Shown: positions 40,982-50,851, counted from the stretch's first letter. The stretch: DNA of 64,000 bases from BRHc4a sp049323755 (GCA_049323755.1 JBMOPE010000018.1:173665-237664), one strand, 5' to 3'. Notes: a model not told the origin generated them from the sequence alone. Translations and numbers: made by a program.

Positions 40982-41933
40982 AAAGATAAAATTGGCCTAT
41001 CTATTGGCGGGGGGTTGCGCAGGCTGCGACATGGCGGTGGTTGACCTGTCGGAAACCCTTTTGGATGTGCTGCCCCATCTGGATATAGTCTTCTGGGCTC
41101 CAACTGTGGCCGATGTAAAATACAAGGACCTGGAGGCCATGCCCGACGGCAGCATTGATCTGGGTCTGGTTTCAGGAATGATAAGGCTCAGCGAGCAGGA
41201 ACATATGACCAGGGTAATGCGCCGCAAGTGTAAAGCATTGGTGGCACTGGGGGCCTGCGCCTCCCTGGGGGGCATTCCCGGAATGGCCAATATGCATACC
41301 AGTGAGGAGATATACCAAACGGCCTATTTTGACACTTACAGCACGGATAATCCGGAAGGGGTGATCCCCCAGGCCAAATGCCTGGTAGATGGTAAATATG
41401 AGCTGACCCTGCCTGAATTCTACCAAAGTGTGCGGCCGGTGTCGGCAGTGGTGGAGGTGGATTATTTCACCGGGGGCTGTCCTCCTCACCATTCCTTTGT
41501 TGGTGCAGCTTTAATGGCTGTTCTGGAAGGCAAGCTTCCTCCCCCGGGCTCCTGGCTGACCTCCGGAAAGGCGGTCTGCGATGTGTGCTCCCGCAATCCA
41601 GGCCTTAAAGGCCAGGAAAGGGAGCTAATACAGGAGGTCAGGCGGGTGGTGGACGGACAGCCGGATCAGGAAAAATGCCTGCTTCAGGAGGGATATATCT
41701 GCCTGGGGGCGGTAACCCAGGGGGACTGTAATGCCCAGTGCCCCGGTGTTAATATTCCCTGCCGGGGCTGCGGCGGTCCCCTTCCGGGGGTAAAGGACTT
41801 CGGCCTCAGGGCGGTTAGCGCCATAGCAGCCTCAATGGCCGATGAAAAATTAATTGACCAGATTGACTGTCCGGCCAAGCTTTTTTACCGTTATTCCCTG
41901 CCCTCTTCCATTCTGGGCGGAAAGCTTAAATAA
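40974..41933 (+). CDS. mvhG: [NiFe] hydrogenase small subunit MvhG
   Basis: Iron-sulfur small subunit of a cytoplasmic group 3c hydrogenase. It has the proximal cluster ligands in LLAGGCAGCDM, GACASLGGIPG and GGCPPH, and additional cluster ligands near the end (GDCNAQCPGVNIPCRGCGGP). No twin-arginine signal, so it is cytoplasmic. Start ATG 40974 after GGGAGG, within the 3' end of mvhD. 319 residues. Confidence 0.93.
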   Translation: MPEKIKLAYLLAGGCAGCDMAVVDLSETLLDVLPHLDIVFWAPTVADVKYKDLEAMPDGSIDLGLVSGMIRLSEQEHMTRVMRRKCKALVALGACASLGGIPGMANMHTSEEIYQTAYFDTYSTDNPEGVIPQAKCLVDGKYELTLPEFYQSVRPVSAVVEVDYFTGGCPPHHSFVGAALMAVLEGKLPPPGSWLTSGKAVCDVCSRNPGLKGQERELIQEVRRVVDGQPDQEKCLLQEGYICLGAVTQGDCNAQCPGVNIPCRGCGGPLPGVKDFGLRAVSAIAASMADEKLIDQIDCPAKLFYRYSLPSSILGGKLK

Positions 41934-41946
41934 GGAGTGGAAATAA

Positions 41947-43407
41947 TTGAAGCGGATTGAAATAAACCCCATGACTAGGTTGGAGGGACACGGCAAAATC
42001 AGTATCTTTCTGGATGACACCGGCAATGTGGAAAATGCCTTTTTCCAGACTGTGGAGCTGCGGGGTTACGAGCGTTTCCTGAGGGGGATGCCCATTGAAG
42101 AGGTGCCCCGCACTGTTTCCACTATCTGCGGTGTTTGCCGGGGGGTGCACTATACAGCGTCGGTAAAGGCTGCCGACAGCGTTTACAACGTAGAGCCCAC
42201 CCCCACGGCAAAAAAAATCAGGGAGTTATTCTTGAATGCCCATTACGTGGAGGATCACTGTGCCATACTTTATGCACTGGGCTTCCCTGATTTTGTAGCC
42301 GGTCCAACGGCCAGCCCGGCTGTTCGCAATTTAATAGGACTGATTGAAATTGTGGGTGTGGAAACCGGGAGAACAGTACTTAAAAAGCGCCGCAGCGCGG
42401 TGAGAATACTGGAAATGCTCGGAGGCCGCCCCATACATCCCGTGGCGGCCCTGCCCGGAGGCTGGTCCAAAAGGGTAACCGAGGAGGAGCGCCAGGAGAT
42501 ACTGGCCCTGTCCCAGGAACTGGTTGAGCTGGCGCAGATGACCTTACAGGTGTTTGATGATGTTGTTCTGAAAAATAAGGGTTATATGGATCTGGTATTG
42601 GGCGACATCTACAAGGTGGTATGCAACTATGCCGGGACGGTGGATGACCGGAACAGGGTGCAGTATTATGAAGGAACCCAGAGGATAATAAATTCCCAGG
42701 GTGAGGAAATAGGCCGCTTCCAGGGAAAAGAGTATCTCGATTTCATAGCCGAGAGGGTTCTGCCCTGGAGTTATTTGAAAATGCCTTATCTGAAGAAAAT
42801 AGGCTGGCAGGGTGTGGAAGACGGGGAGGCAAGCAGTTTATACTGCGTGGGGCCACTGGCCAGGTTTAATGTGGGCAGCGGCTATGACACACCCCTGGCC
42901 CAGGAAGCTTACGAAAAAATGAGGGAGGCCCTTGGAAAAGAGCCTGTTCATAACATTTTGGTTTACCACTGGGCCAGGGCGGCGGAGCTTTTAAATGCCG
43001 CCGAAAAAGTACGGCAATTGGCCATGGATGAGAGCATTACCGCTGATGATACCCGTGCCCCGCTGGGTGACGCTGTGGGTGAAGGGGTGGGCATCATCGA
43101 GGCTGTAAGGGGGATACTGATTCACCACTATAAGACAGACAATAGGGGTATTGTGGAGGAGGCCAACCTGATAGTGGCCACCACCCACAATAAAGGCCCC
43201 ATCAATGTGGCTGTACGAAGGGCTGCCCAAAACTTCATAAAGGACGGCAAGGTGGATGAGGGGATAATAAACATGGTGGAGATGGCCTATCGCCCGTATG
43301 ATATATGCCTGGCCTGCGCCACCCATACCCTGCCGGGGAGGCAGCCGGTGCAGATAGACATTTATGACAGCCAGGGCAGAAACTATCAAACTATCAAAAA
43401 CTTTTAG
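41947..43407 (+). CDS. mvhA: [NiFe] hydrogenase large subunit MvhA
   Basis: Catalytic subunit with the N-terminal ligand pair CGVC (~61-64, in STICGVCRGVHYTAS) and the C-terminal pair in DICLACATH. The usual C-terminal motif is DPCxxC; here Pro is Ile. After ATH a tail of about 26 residues remains, the peptide normally cut off by the maturation protease encoded next. N-terminus RIEINPMTRLEGHGKI is typical. Start TTG 41947 after AAGGAG. 486 residues. Confidence 0.94.
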   Translation: MKRIEINPMTRLEGHGKISIFLDDTGNVENAFFQTVELRGYERFLRGMPIEEVPRTVSTICGVCRGVHYTASVKAADSVYNVEPTPTAKKIRELFLNAHYVEDHCAILYALGFPDFVAGPTASPAVRNLIGLIEIVGVETGRTVLKKRRSAVRILEMLGGRPIHPVAALPGGWSKRVTEEERQEILALSQELVELAQMTLQVFDDVVLKNKGYMDLVLGDIYKVVCNYAGTVDDRNRVQYYEGTQRIINSQGEEIGRFQGKEYLDFIAERVLPWSYLKMPYLKKIGWQGVEDGEASSLYCVGPLARFNVGSGYDTPLAQEAYEKMREALGKEPVHNILVYHWARAAELLNAAEKVRQLAMDESITADDTRAPLGDAVGEGVGIIEAVRGILIHHYKTDNRGIVEEANLIVATTHNKGPINVAVRRAAQNFIKDGKVDEGIINMVEMAYRPYDICLACATHTLPGRQPVQIDIYDSQGRNYQTIKNF

Positions 43408-43419
43408 GACAGGTAAAAC

Positions 43420-43866
43420 ATGAGAACAATTGTGGTGGGAATTGGTAATCCGGTATTAACTGACGACTCCTTTGGAATTAAAGTGGCGGAACAGCTAAGT
43501 GGCATAATGGAAACCAGAGTGCTTTCCACCACCGGATTTGACGTTATTGACGCCATATTGGGATATGAAAGGGCTTATATTATTGACGGGGTTAATACCG
43601 GTGCAAATCCGGGAACAATAATGGAGCTTACTCCTGAGGATCTGATGGTCGAACTGGAATTCTCCGGCACCCACAATCTCCACCTGGGGGCGGCTTTACA
43701 CCTGGGCTACCGCATATTCAGTGAAGAAATGCCCAGGGAAATAAAAATATTTGCTGTGGAGGTTAAAGACGCGGTGAATTTCGGGATACACTGCACCCCC
43801 GCGGTGGAGGCGGCGATTACTATGGTGGTGGACAGGGTAAAAAATATATCGGCAGGATTTGTCTAG
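43420..43866 (+). CDS. [NiFe] hydrogenase maturation protease
   Basis: HyaD/HycI-type endopeptidase that removes the C-terminal tail of MvhA after nickel insertion. GIGNPVLTDDSFGIKVAEQL and the metal-binding acid in IIDGVNTG are the family marks; a second conserved region is GTHNLHLGAAL. 148 residues. It is 12 bases after mvhA, in the same operon. Confidence 0.9.
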   Translation: MRTIVVGIGNPVLTDDSFGIKVAEQLSGIMETRVLSTTGFDVIDAILGYERAYIIDGVNTGANPGTIMELTPEDLMVELEFSGTHNLHLGAALHLGYRIFSEEMPREIKIFAVEVKDAVNFGIHCTPAVEAAITMVVDRVKNISAGFV

Positions 43867-43892
43867 TAAAGTTCTCCCTTTAATAAAAATAT

Positions 43893-43930
43893 TGAAAAAG
43901 ACCTTCCCGTTTCAGGAAGGTCTTTTTCAA
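43893..43930. terminator. bidirectional terminator after the hdr-mvh operon
   Basis: GAAAAAGACCTTCC and GGAAGGTCTTTTTC form a perfect stem with T tracts on both strands. It serves the hydrogenase operon and the convergent metallopeptidase-like gene. Confidence 0.85.
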
Positions 43931-44385
43931 TCCCCCTCTTCAACTGTCCATTCCTCTTTCCAGCCCATTATTTTGCTGATATTATAAGAATTTCTGTTTA
44001 TAAAATTTGTGGCAAACCTGTCGGCATCTACTTCGGACATTTCATCATCATCAGCGTATAAACCTTTTAGGGCCTGGTACCGGTGCCTGAGCTCGTGAGC
44101 CAGCGCATGCAAGGAATAAAGCTGCTTACTATGCACGTCATCTCCGTCATCATTCTGGGCAAATACGCAGATATACGCGGTATCATTTGACTCATCATAA
44201 GTTCCCTCAAGCTTCCCAAGGAGTTCTTCAAATGAAAAGTTAAAGCACCTTGGATAAAATCTTATAATATCCAGGCGGCTTTCATATATAATAATCCTGC
44301 GGGGCCTGTAATCCGTGCCTAACAGGTTAACAAAGCCTATAATCTGCCTGTCGCTAAATATCTTGCCGTTGCTGACTATGTCCAA
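43927..44385 (-). CDS. HExxH putative metallopeptidase
   Basis: A 152-residue protein with the zinc-protease motif AHELRHRYQ (HExxH) around residue 94, followed by DADRFATNFI with an Asp/Glu-rich lead (ADDDEMSEVDAD) that could supply the third ligand. It resembles small ImmA/SprT-like or M48-like domains but I cannot name the family. No signal peptide. Lies just after the MBL gene on the same strand (15 bases apart). Confidence 0.6.
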   Translation of the reverse strand: MDIVSNGKIFSDRQIIGFVNLLGTDYRPRRIIIYESRLDIIRFYPRCFNFSFEELLGKLEGTYDESNDTAYICVFAQNDDGDDVHSKQLYSLHALAHELRHRYQALKGLYADDDEMSEVDADRFATNFINRNSYNISKIMGWKEEWTVEEGD

Positions 44386-44400
44386 ACAAACACAACCTTT

Positions 44401-45201
44401 TTATATTCTTATCAGGGAGCGGACAAGATTTTCTATGGAATAGTGTCCACCGGTGAGGTCACGAAGGGAACTTTCCCTCCCAAAAACAGCATCCCTTATT
44501 TCTGCAGGGCTATATCCCTTGCCGTAAAGGTTCAGCGATTTTTCCCGGATTTCTTCCATGTATTCCACAAAGCTCTCCAGGGCCTTATGCCCGCCGGTGC
44601 AAATCCTGCCGATGGATGTGAATATCTTCATGCCGGGCACATCAAGCTTTAAAAGCTTCTTTACGGAATCTATTATAGTGTTTATATCCTCGTCAGCTCG
44701 GAAAACCTTCTGGTTTTCCGAAACGAAGAGGTCCCCTGAAAAGCACCAGCCCCTGTTTGGCTCCACCAGGGCGATATGTCCGGCACAGTGTCCGGGAGTA
44801 TGGACTACCTCAAAATTCAGGCTTCCTATTTCTATGCTTTTTGTAATGGGACAGGCTACTGACGGCTCCGGATAGCCCCAGACCAGCTCCTGGTATGGGT
44901 TTAATTCCGGAACACGGCTCATTAAGGGTATTTCCTCCGGATGTGCCATAATAGCCACACCGAACTTTTGCGCTAAAATGTTGTTAGCGCCAACATGGTC
45001 TTCGTGATGGTGGGTGTTAACTATTAAATCGATATTTTTCCCTGCAAGGTATTCTATAAATTCCTCGGATGTACGCATGCAGCCTGTGTCTATCAGCAGC
45101 CCATCGACGAGGTATGCCGCCACCCAGTATAGCGGTTTCCCTCCCATTTCAGCGCTCATCTTTATCTGAAAAATTTCCCCTGCCTGGTTAACATCGATCA
45201 T
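44401..45201 (-). CDS. MBL-fold metallo-hydrolase
   Basis: A 266-residue metallo-beta-lactamase-fold hydrolase with the dizinc motif THHHEDHVGANN, later HTPGHCAGHIALV and FSGDLFV. It probably acts on a thioester or phosphoester; substrate unknown. The C-terminal ~80 residues form a helical extension (YMEEIREKSLNLYGKGYSPAEI). GGGGAGG-like site precedes the ATG. Confidence 0.8.
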   Translation of the reverse strand: MIDVNQAGEIFQIKMSAEMGGKPLYWVAAYLVDGLLIDTGCMRTSEEFIEYLAGKNIDLIVNTHHHEDHVGANNILAQKFGVAIMAHPEEIPLMSRVPELNPYQELVWGYPEPSVACPITKSIEIGSLNFEVVHTPGHCAGHIALVEPNRGWCFSGDLFVSENQKVFRADEDINTIIDSVKKLLKLDVPGMKIFTSIGRICTGGHKALESFVEYMEEIREKSLNLYGKGYSPAEIRDAVFGRESSLRDLTGGHYSIENLVRSLIRI

Positions 45202-45344
45202 TATAAAGCCTCCCCGAATTCGATTTCAAAGTCTAATATTAATAAAATTTTGTGCTTCTTTTAACCGATAGCTTGTCCCAGATTAATCAGCCGGCTAATG
45301 TTTCGCTTTTTACAAAAAAATGTGGGATTATTTCTTTTTGCAGT

Positions 45345-45632
45345 TTATTTCTGAAACATTTTTATGAATTTAAGTATAGCCCAGCCGGCTTCTGTGGGTA
45401 CTATGCCCATGCCTCCGCACTTGTCGCAGACCAGCTCATGGGATGTGTCGGGCTTTGGATTGTTTTGCACAAACCATTCCATTACCTTGGTCACATCGTC
45501 ATTGTTCTGTATTGTTTCAAAACTTTCTCTAACCTTTCGGCTCCATTTAATCCATTCCGGGTTATTTATCCTGCCGGTCCCCTGGCAGTGGGAGCAGGGT
45601 TTGTCGAGGGACGGGATAGAAAGATCGGGCAT
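45345..45632 (-). CDS. small DnaJ-type zinc-finger protein
   Basis: A 95-residue protein with two CxxCxGxG-type elements, CSHCQGTGRI and CDKCGGMGIV, like half of the DnaJ cysteine-rich domain or the anti-TRAP fold, separated by a charged helical insert. GGGAGG lies upstream of the ATG. Function unknown. Confidence 0.6.
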   Translation of the reverse strand: MPDLSIPSLDKPCSHCQGTGRINNPEWIKWSRKVRESFETIQNNDDVTKVMEWFVQNNPKPDTSHELVCDKCGGMGIVPTEAGWAILKFIKMFQK

Positions 45633-45746
45633 TAAGTTTTACTCCTCCCATTAATTATGTTAATTTATACCTATGATCTGCCCGAGCCGAAGGTGTGCCA
45701 GCTGGAACTGGTAAATTATACCTTGCCAACCAAGAATCAAGCGATT

Positions 45747-46613
45747 TCACAGTAGGCTTTTATATTCATAAAGGCTTTTTATTTTATCAAGGGAGGCAGC
45801 CGCATCTTCATAACCCTGGTGGTAAAGGTCCAGGAGCCTGTCAGGGTCCTTTTCATAGCGGTCCACCGATAGTTTTCTTGTGGGCCTGATAACAACTGCC
45901 TGCTCCTTTTGTTCAAGATCCTCTATATAGCACATGGCTTCATTGTATATTTCCGGCTTGTTTAGTAAAGCCTTTACCAGTTTTGGATATTTGCGGTACT
46001 TTAACCTGTACAGTATCTGCTCCGAAAGCTTTGCATGCTCCTTTCTGTAGCCCTTGTTCCGGGTAAGTATAATCACATTTTTATGACAGCCGTCGGCCAT
46101 TGCTTTCCTAATGGGCACGGGGTCTGCCACTCCACCGTCCAGAAGTTTATAGCCAAGAAAATCTACCATTGGAGAAACCAGCGGCAGCGAGCATGATGCC
46201 CTTAGTGCGCTGAATTTCCTATCAAATTCAGTCTTATCAAAATAGACGGCCTTTCCGGTATTGCAGTCTGTGGCCACCACCCTAAAAATTTCCGGATCTT
46301 TGAAAAAAGAATCAAAATCGAAATATACCAGCCGGTTAGGGATTTCATCAAAAATAAAGTCCATCCCGAATAATGATCCCTTTAAAATAAGATTTCTAAA
46401 GCTTGCAAAGCGCCAGTCATTTATAAAAGCGGTATTGACAATTTTATTCCGCCCCTTCTGGCGGGATATAAAGGAAGTGGCGTTGCAGGCCCCGGCAGAA
46501 ACACCTATTATATAGCCGAACTCAATACCCTTATCCAGGAAGAAATCCAAAGCTCCGGCAGTAAATTGCCCCCTCATTCCACCACCTTCGAGGACAAGCC
46601 CTACATTATTCAC
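45747..46613 (-). CDS. patatin-like phospholipase
   Basis: A 288-residue serine acyl hydrolase with the oxyanion hole LVLEGGGMRGQFTAGAL, nucleophile elbow GVSAGACN (Gly-x-Ser-x-Gly) and catalytic dyad DGGVADPVPI. It resembles the YjjU/RssA group. No signal peptide; probably acts on membrane lipids from the cytoplasm. Start GTG 46613, six bases after GGAGGTAACC. Confidence 0.85.
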   Translation of the reverse strand: MNNVGLVLEGGGMRGQFTAGALDFFLDKGIEFGYIIGVSAGACNATSFISRQKGRNKIVNTAFINDWRFASFRNLILKGSLFGMDFIFDEIPNRLVYFDFDSFFKDPEIFRVVATDCNTGKAVYFDKTEFDRKFSALRASCSLPLVSPMVDFLGYKLLDGGVADPVPIRKAMADGCHKNVIILTRNKGYRKEHAKLSEQILYRLKYRKYPKLVKALLNKPEIYNEAMCYIEDLEQKEQAVVIRPTRKLSVDRYEKDPDRLLDLYHQGYEDAAASLDKIKSLYEYKSLL

Positions 46614-46862
46614 CCGGTTACCTCCATATATAAATTCTGATCTAAATTATACCAGGCTAAATGCAAAAGTGGTTGAAAATTACCAAACAAAAGGCCTTCA
46701 TGTTACCGTTACTGAACCCTGCAGGCTATAAAAAATTTCAGGAGTAAATATACAATGGGGATTTCCAGAGGCACTGAATGGAAATATATGAATATTATGG
46801 ATGCAGGTATATGCCCTTAAGGGGTCAGGTTCCGGGTCTAATTAGGGGGGGGCTGATAATAT

Positions 46863-47888
46863 ATGGAAAGGGTTTTGGTAACAGGTGGCTGCGGCTATAT
46901 AGGCAGCGTTTTGGTTCCTATGCTTTTGGAGAAAGGATACGGGGTGAGAGTTTTTGATAAGCTGTACTTCGGGAGCGAAGGGCTTAAAGAATGTCTTGAT
47001 AAAATTGAACTGGTTACGGGGGACATAAGGAAAATAGAGCCAGGAGTTCTTGAGGGAGTAGATCATGTTATACATCTCGGCTCACTTTCCAATGACCCTA
47101 CCGCGGCATTTAACCCGGAGGCAAACTATACCATTAATTACATGGGCAGTGTGGATTTGGCTAAAATCAGCAAAAAAATGGGGGTTAAAAAATTTACATA
47201 CGCTTCATCCGCTGCTACCTACGGCTTTTACATAGATGGTGTAGCAACAGAGGATAACCCGGTTAACCCACAAAGTGAATATGCAAAATCAAAGATTGAT
47301 GTGGATTACGAGCTTCAGGAATTAGCCGGTGACAGCTTTTGCCCGGTGGCCCTGAGGCAATCCACCGTACATGGCTACTCACCTCGCATGCGGTGGGATT
47401 TGGTGGTAAATGCCTTTGTAATGTACGCTTTTAAAACCGGCTGCCTGGATGTGTGGTACGGAGGGGAGGCCTTCAGACCCAATATACATGTTGCTGATGT
47501 GGCCGCCGCTCATATAGCCTGCATTGAAGCTGACCCCGAACTTGTTTGTGGTGAGATTTTCAACATTGCCGGGGAGAATTATAAAGTGCTGGAAATGGCT
47601 CACAGAATAAGAAATGCCATTAGGGAAGTGGGCTTGAATGTTCAGGTTGAAGTTAATTACGAGGAAGCTGACAACAGGAGCTACCGGGTAAGCGGCGAGA
47701 AAATAAAAAAACGAATTGGATTCACACCCAGATGGACCATAGAAGAAAGCGCCAGGGACATTGCAGAAAAGATATTGGACGGAACTTTAAAAAAGGATTT
47801 TGATAATCCAATATATTACAATATTGGCTGGATGCTTCTTTTGAAAGAAATGGAAGAGCGGCTTAAGGTAATTGGTAAAATATTTTAG
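46863..47888 (+). CDS. NAD-dependent nucleotide-sugar epimerase/dehydratase (SDR)
   Basis: An extended SDR protein. N-terminal NAD motif VTGGCGYIGSVLVPML, the Ser/Tyr-Lys catalytic set in ASSAATYG and YAKSKIDVDYE (YxxxK), and a C-terminal sugar-binding domain. 341 residues. Likely modifies a nucleotide sugar, perhaps for surface polysaccharide together with the glycosyltransferase nearby. The next gene begins 62 bases on, so the two may be co-transcribed. Confidence 0.85.
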   Translation: MERVLVTGGCGYIGSVLVPMLLEKGYGVRVFDKLYFGSEGLKECLDKIELVTGDIRKIEPGVLEGVDHVIHLGSLSNDPTAAFNPEANYTINYMGSVDLAKISKKMGVKKFTYASSAATYGFYIDGVATEDNPVNPQSEYAKSKIDVDYELQELAGDSFCPVALRQSTVHGYSPRMRWDLVVNAFVMYAFKTGCLDVWYGGEAFRPNIHVADVAAAHIACIEADPELVCGEIFNIAGENYKVLEMAHRIRNAIREVGLNVQVEVNYEEADNRSYRVSGEKIKKRIGFTPRWTIEESARDIAEKILDGTLKKDFDNPIYYNIGWMLLLKEMEERLKVIGKIF

Positions 47889-47950
47889 TATTGGCAGGAT
47901 AAGTACACTGTTTTTATCCGCCCCGGATTTTTATTTTAGGAGGCTGTGAG

Positions 47951-49243
47951 ATGATTGGTGAAAGTCTTATTAAAGAGCTTTATTACCGGGAGGCCAGTAA
48001 CAGTCCCATAAAAATAGCCATTGCGGGCGCGGGCTTTTTAGGGCGGGGCCTTATTAACCAGATTAGCCTTATGAAAGGGATAAGGGTTTCTGCCATTGCC
48101 AACCGCAATCCGGAAAAAGCTTTAACTGCCCTGTCCCAGGCTAAGCTGCCCTATAGGCACAGACTTTGCCGGGGCCAGGAGGATTTGCGCAGGGCGCTGC
48201 TAAGCGGGGAAACCGGTGTGGTGGACGACCCCCTTCTGCTTGCCGCAGCAGATGTTGATATAATCCTTGACTGCACCGGGAGTGTAGAAGTTGGTGCATC
48301 CTTGGGGCTGGCTGCCATAGAGCAGGGCAAGCACTTTATAACCAACGCAGAGGCAGATGCCACTGTTGGGTTTGTGCTGAACAAAAAGGCCAGAGAAAAA
48401 GGTCTGGTTTATAGCGGGGTGGATGGTGATGAGCCGGGTGTAGCTATGAGGCTATACCGTTACGTGTCCCTTCTGGGCCTGGATATTGTGGCGGCGGGGA
48501 AATTTAAAAAATTTTATGACCGTTTCGCTACACCGGAGTCGATTAGGCCCTGGGCAGAAAGGTACAGACAGAATCCTTTTATGATAGCATCCTTTACCGA
48601 CGGCACAAAATTAAGTTTTGAAATGACCCAGCTTTCCAATGCCACCGGGTTGGTTCCCGAGGTAAGAGGAATGAACTGTCCCAGGGCTACCCTGGATACT
48701 GTTGCTGAGGTTTTAAGACTGAGGGAACAGGGGGGTATACTCAATTATAAGGGAGTGGTTGAGGTGGTACAGGATGTGGAGCCCAGCGGGGGGGTCTTTG
48801 TGGTGGCCAGCACCTCACATCCTGATATAATGCAGTATCTTCATTACCTTAAGATGGGAGATGGCCCCAATTATCTGTTCTACCGGCCCTATCATCTCTG
48901 CACAATTGAAATGCCGGCAACTATTATTATTGCTGCTCTTTCCGGGGAGGCCACCATTGCCCCCCAGGGAATGCCGGTGGCGGAAACCCTGGCTGTGGCC
49001 AAGCGCGACCTGCTGCCCGGCGAGGTGCTCGACGGGATTGGGAGATATACCTTTTATGGCCTTATTGACAAAGCTCGAACAGTGAGGGAAGAAAAGCTTT
49101 TACCAGCCGGCTTGGCTCAGGGGGCCAGGGTTTTACGGCCCATCAAAAGAGACCAGCCAATTTCTCTGGATGATGTAGAGGTGAATTATGACTCAGACCT
49201 CTGGAAGCTCAGGAAGCAGCAGGAGAGCCTTTTTCCATTATAA
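47951..49243 (+). CDS. homoserine-dehydrogenase-like oxidoreductase with C-terminal SAF domain
   Basis: 430 residues. The N-terminal Rossmann domain has IAIAGAGFLGRGLINQI and ANRNPEKA; the middle contains YSGVDGDEPGVAMRLYRY, and the last ~90 residues form a SAF-type beta-clip (AVAKRDLLPGEVLDGIG, PIKRDQPISLDDV). Proteins like this occur beside sugar- and surface-modifying genes; the reaction is not assigned. GGAGG precedes ATG. Its stop is one base from the convergent glycosyltransferase. Confidence 0.75.
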   Translation: MIGESLIKELYYREASNSPIKIAIAGAGFLGRGLINQISLMKGIRVSAIANRNPEKALTALSQAKLPYRHRLCRGQEDLRRALLSGETGVVDDPLLLAAADVDIILDCTGSVEVGASLGLAAIEQGKHFITNAEADATVGFVLNKKAREKGLVYSGVDGDEPGVAMRLYRYVSLLGLDIVAAGKFKKFYDRFATPESIRPWAERYRQNPFMIASFTDGTKLSFEMTQLSNATGLVPEVRGMNCPRATLDTVAEVLRLREQGGILNYKGVVEVVQDVEPSGGVFVVASTSHPDIMQYLHYLKMGDGPNYLFYRPYHLCTIEMPATIIIAALSGEATIAPQGMPVAETLAVAKRDLLPGEVLDGIGRYTFYGLIDKARTVREEKLLPAGLAQGARVLRPIKRDQPISLDDVEVNYDSDLWKLRKQQESLFPL

Positions 49244-49244
49244 C

Positions 49245-50717
49245 TCAGCTGAACACATCCGGTTTAATTGCCTTTGTGCCGCCAAAGTGATGCACAAATA
49301 CATTGCTGCAAACGCCTATTTTATAGCCTGACCTTTTTGCCCGGCGGCAGAACTCGAAGTCCTCCCTGAAATGCTCGGAGCCTGTATTAAAACCTCTTAA
49401 GACTCTTATTAGCTCTTTTTTCACAAGCATGCAGCAGCCATGCACCCGGTCGGTATAGATGCCTTTTGCGGAAGACTTTACAGCAATCTCCCACGCCAAT
49501 TGGTGCATTTCCAGCTCATTCCGGTAGCGTGCATCCCTGACAAGCTGAGCTCCGGATGCACTGTTTGACCTGGGGCCAATAATTCCGATGTTATTGCAGG
49601 AGTTCCCCGCCCAAAGCATCCGGCAGAGCCAGCCTTCCGTAACAGCCACATCGCTGTGCATAAATAAAACATAATCCCCGGAGGCGGCATTTATACCTTG
49701 ATTGCAGGCAGCACCCCAGCCGTGATTGTGGCTATTTTTTATGATAATGACATTTTTATGTTTTCTTTTCAGCTGCTCCAGGTATTCTCCTGTTCCGTCC
49801 GAGGAGCAGTTATCTACCAGTATTACTTCAAATGGATGACTTGTATAAATAAAAATATTTTCCAAACAGAGCCTGGTATACTTTAATTTATTATAGCAGG
49901 GTATAACTATACTAACTAATTGGGGTTTTCTTCGCTTGTTATAAGATAAAAAATTGTTTCTCCATTTATTTATAAAAATGCGCTCATCCTTATTATCGTG
50001 TTTTTTACGCCCATCGCTTACAGATTCATAGTGATATAAGACAGCCCTTGGGCAGTAAACAATCCGGTACCCTTTTTGTTTAACTTTTAAGCATAAATCT
50101 ATATCTAAGTGAGAGTTTGCGTAATCATCATCGTAGCAGCCCACTTCCAGGAATAAATCTTTTTTTATAAGTATGCAGGCGCCGGTAACTGCCTGATAAT
50201 CGGAGAATTCGTCAACCTCAGGCGAATCTCCGGGCTTTCTGTAATAGATGTGAAATACCTCAAGACTATTTGTGATTATCACTCCTGCGTGCTGAATGGT
50301 CCCGTCCGGAAATAAAAGCTTTGACCCTACCAGGCCAACGTTTTTTTCTGTCTTGATAACCTTCATTAATTCATCAAGCCAGCCGGGAAGCGCTACGGTG
50401 TCATTATTAAGAAAAACAAAATATTGACCCCGGGCAATACTTGCGCCCCGGTTCATGGCTTTGCCGCAGCCGACATTTTTACTGTTTGTGACCACTCTGA
50501 AACAGCCGGGCAGCGTTTTAAGGTATGCCTTGGTCCCATCGGTTGAATTGTCGTCAACAATTATTATCTCTATCTTGCCTCCGGAAAGGTTTAGAGTGCG
50601 GCAAAGGCTCTCAACACACTGCCGGGTGTACTCCACTTTGTTATAAACCGGAATTATTATTGACACCAGGGGGAGGAGGTCTTTTGAACCACTTTCTCTG
50701 GGAGATAATGTATACAA
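49245..50717 (-). CDS. tandem family-2 glycosyltransferase
   Basis: 490 residues with two GT-A domains. First: VSIIIPVYNKVEYTRQCVESL, DDNSTDGTKAYL, GKAMNRGASIARGQYFVFLNNDT. Second: VSIVIPCYNKLKYTRLCLENI, DNCSSDGTGEYL, WGAACNQGINAASGDYVLFMHSD. Both keep the nucleotide-sugar and DxD-like motifs, so each may be active, as in bifunctional polysaccharide synthases. The start is TTG 50717 or a later codon. Cytoplasmic, no membrane segment. Confidence 0.85.
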   Translation of the reverse strand: MYTLSPRESGSKDLLPLVSIIIPVYNKVEYTRQCVESLCRTLNLSGGKIEIIIVDDNSTDGTKAYLKTLPGCFRVVTNSKNVGCGKAMNRGASIARGQYFVFLNNDTVALPGWLDELMKVIKTEKNVGLVGSKLLFPDGTIQHAGVIITNSLEVFHIYYRKPGDSPEVDEFSDYQAVTGACILIKKDLFLEVGCYDDDYANSHLDIDLCLKVKQKGYRIVYCPRAVLYHYESVSDGRKKHDNKDERIFINKWRNNFLSYNKRRKPQLVSIVIPCYNKLKYTRLCLENIFIYTSHPFEVILVDNCSSDGTGEYLEQLKRKHKNVIIIKNSHNHGWGAACNQGINAASGDYVLFMHSDVAVTEGWLCRMLWAGNSCNNIGIIGPRSNSASGAQLVRDARYRNELEMHQLAWEIAVKSSAKGIYTDRVHGCCMLVKKELIRVLRGFNTGSEHFREDFEFCRRAKRSGYKIGVCSNVFVHHFGGTKAIKPDVFS

Positions 50718-50851
50718 TTTTCTTACCAGCCTTTCTGGGAACGAACTTTATAATGGTTATATTTACTATTCATTAGACTATGTAAAAAAGAATTTATTGG
50801 TTCCGGATGAAAGGTCTGCTTAGACTAACTGGTATAATGTTCTACAGCAAA

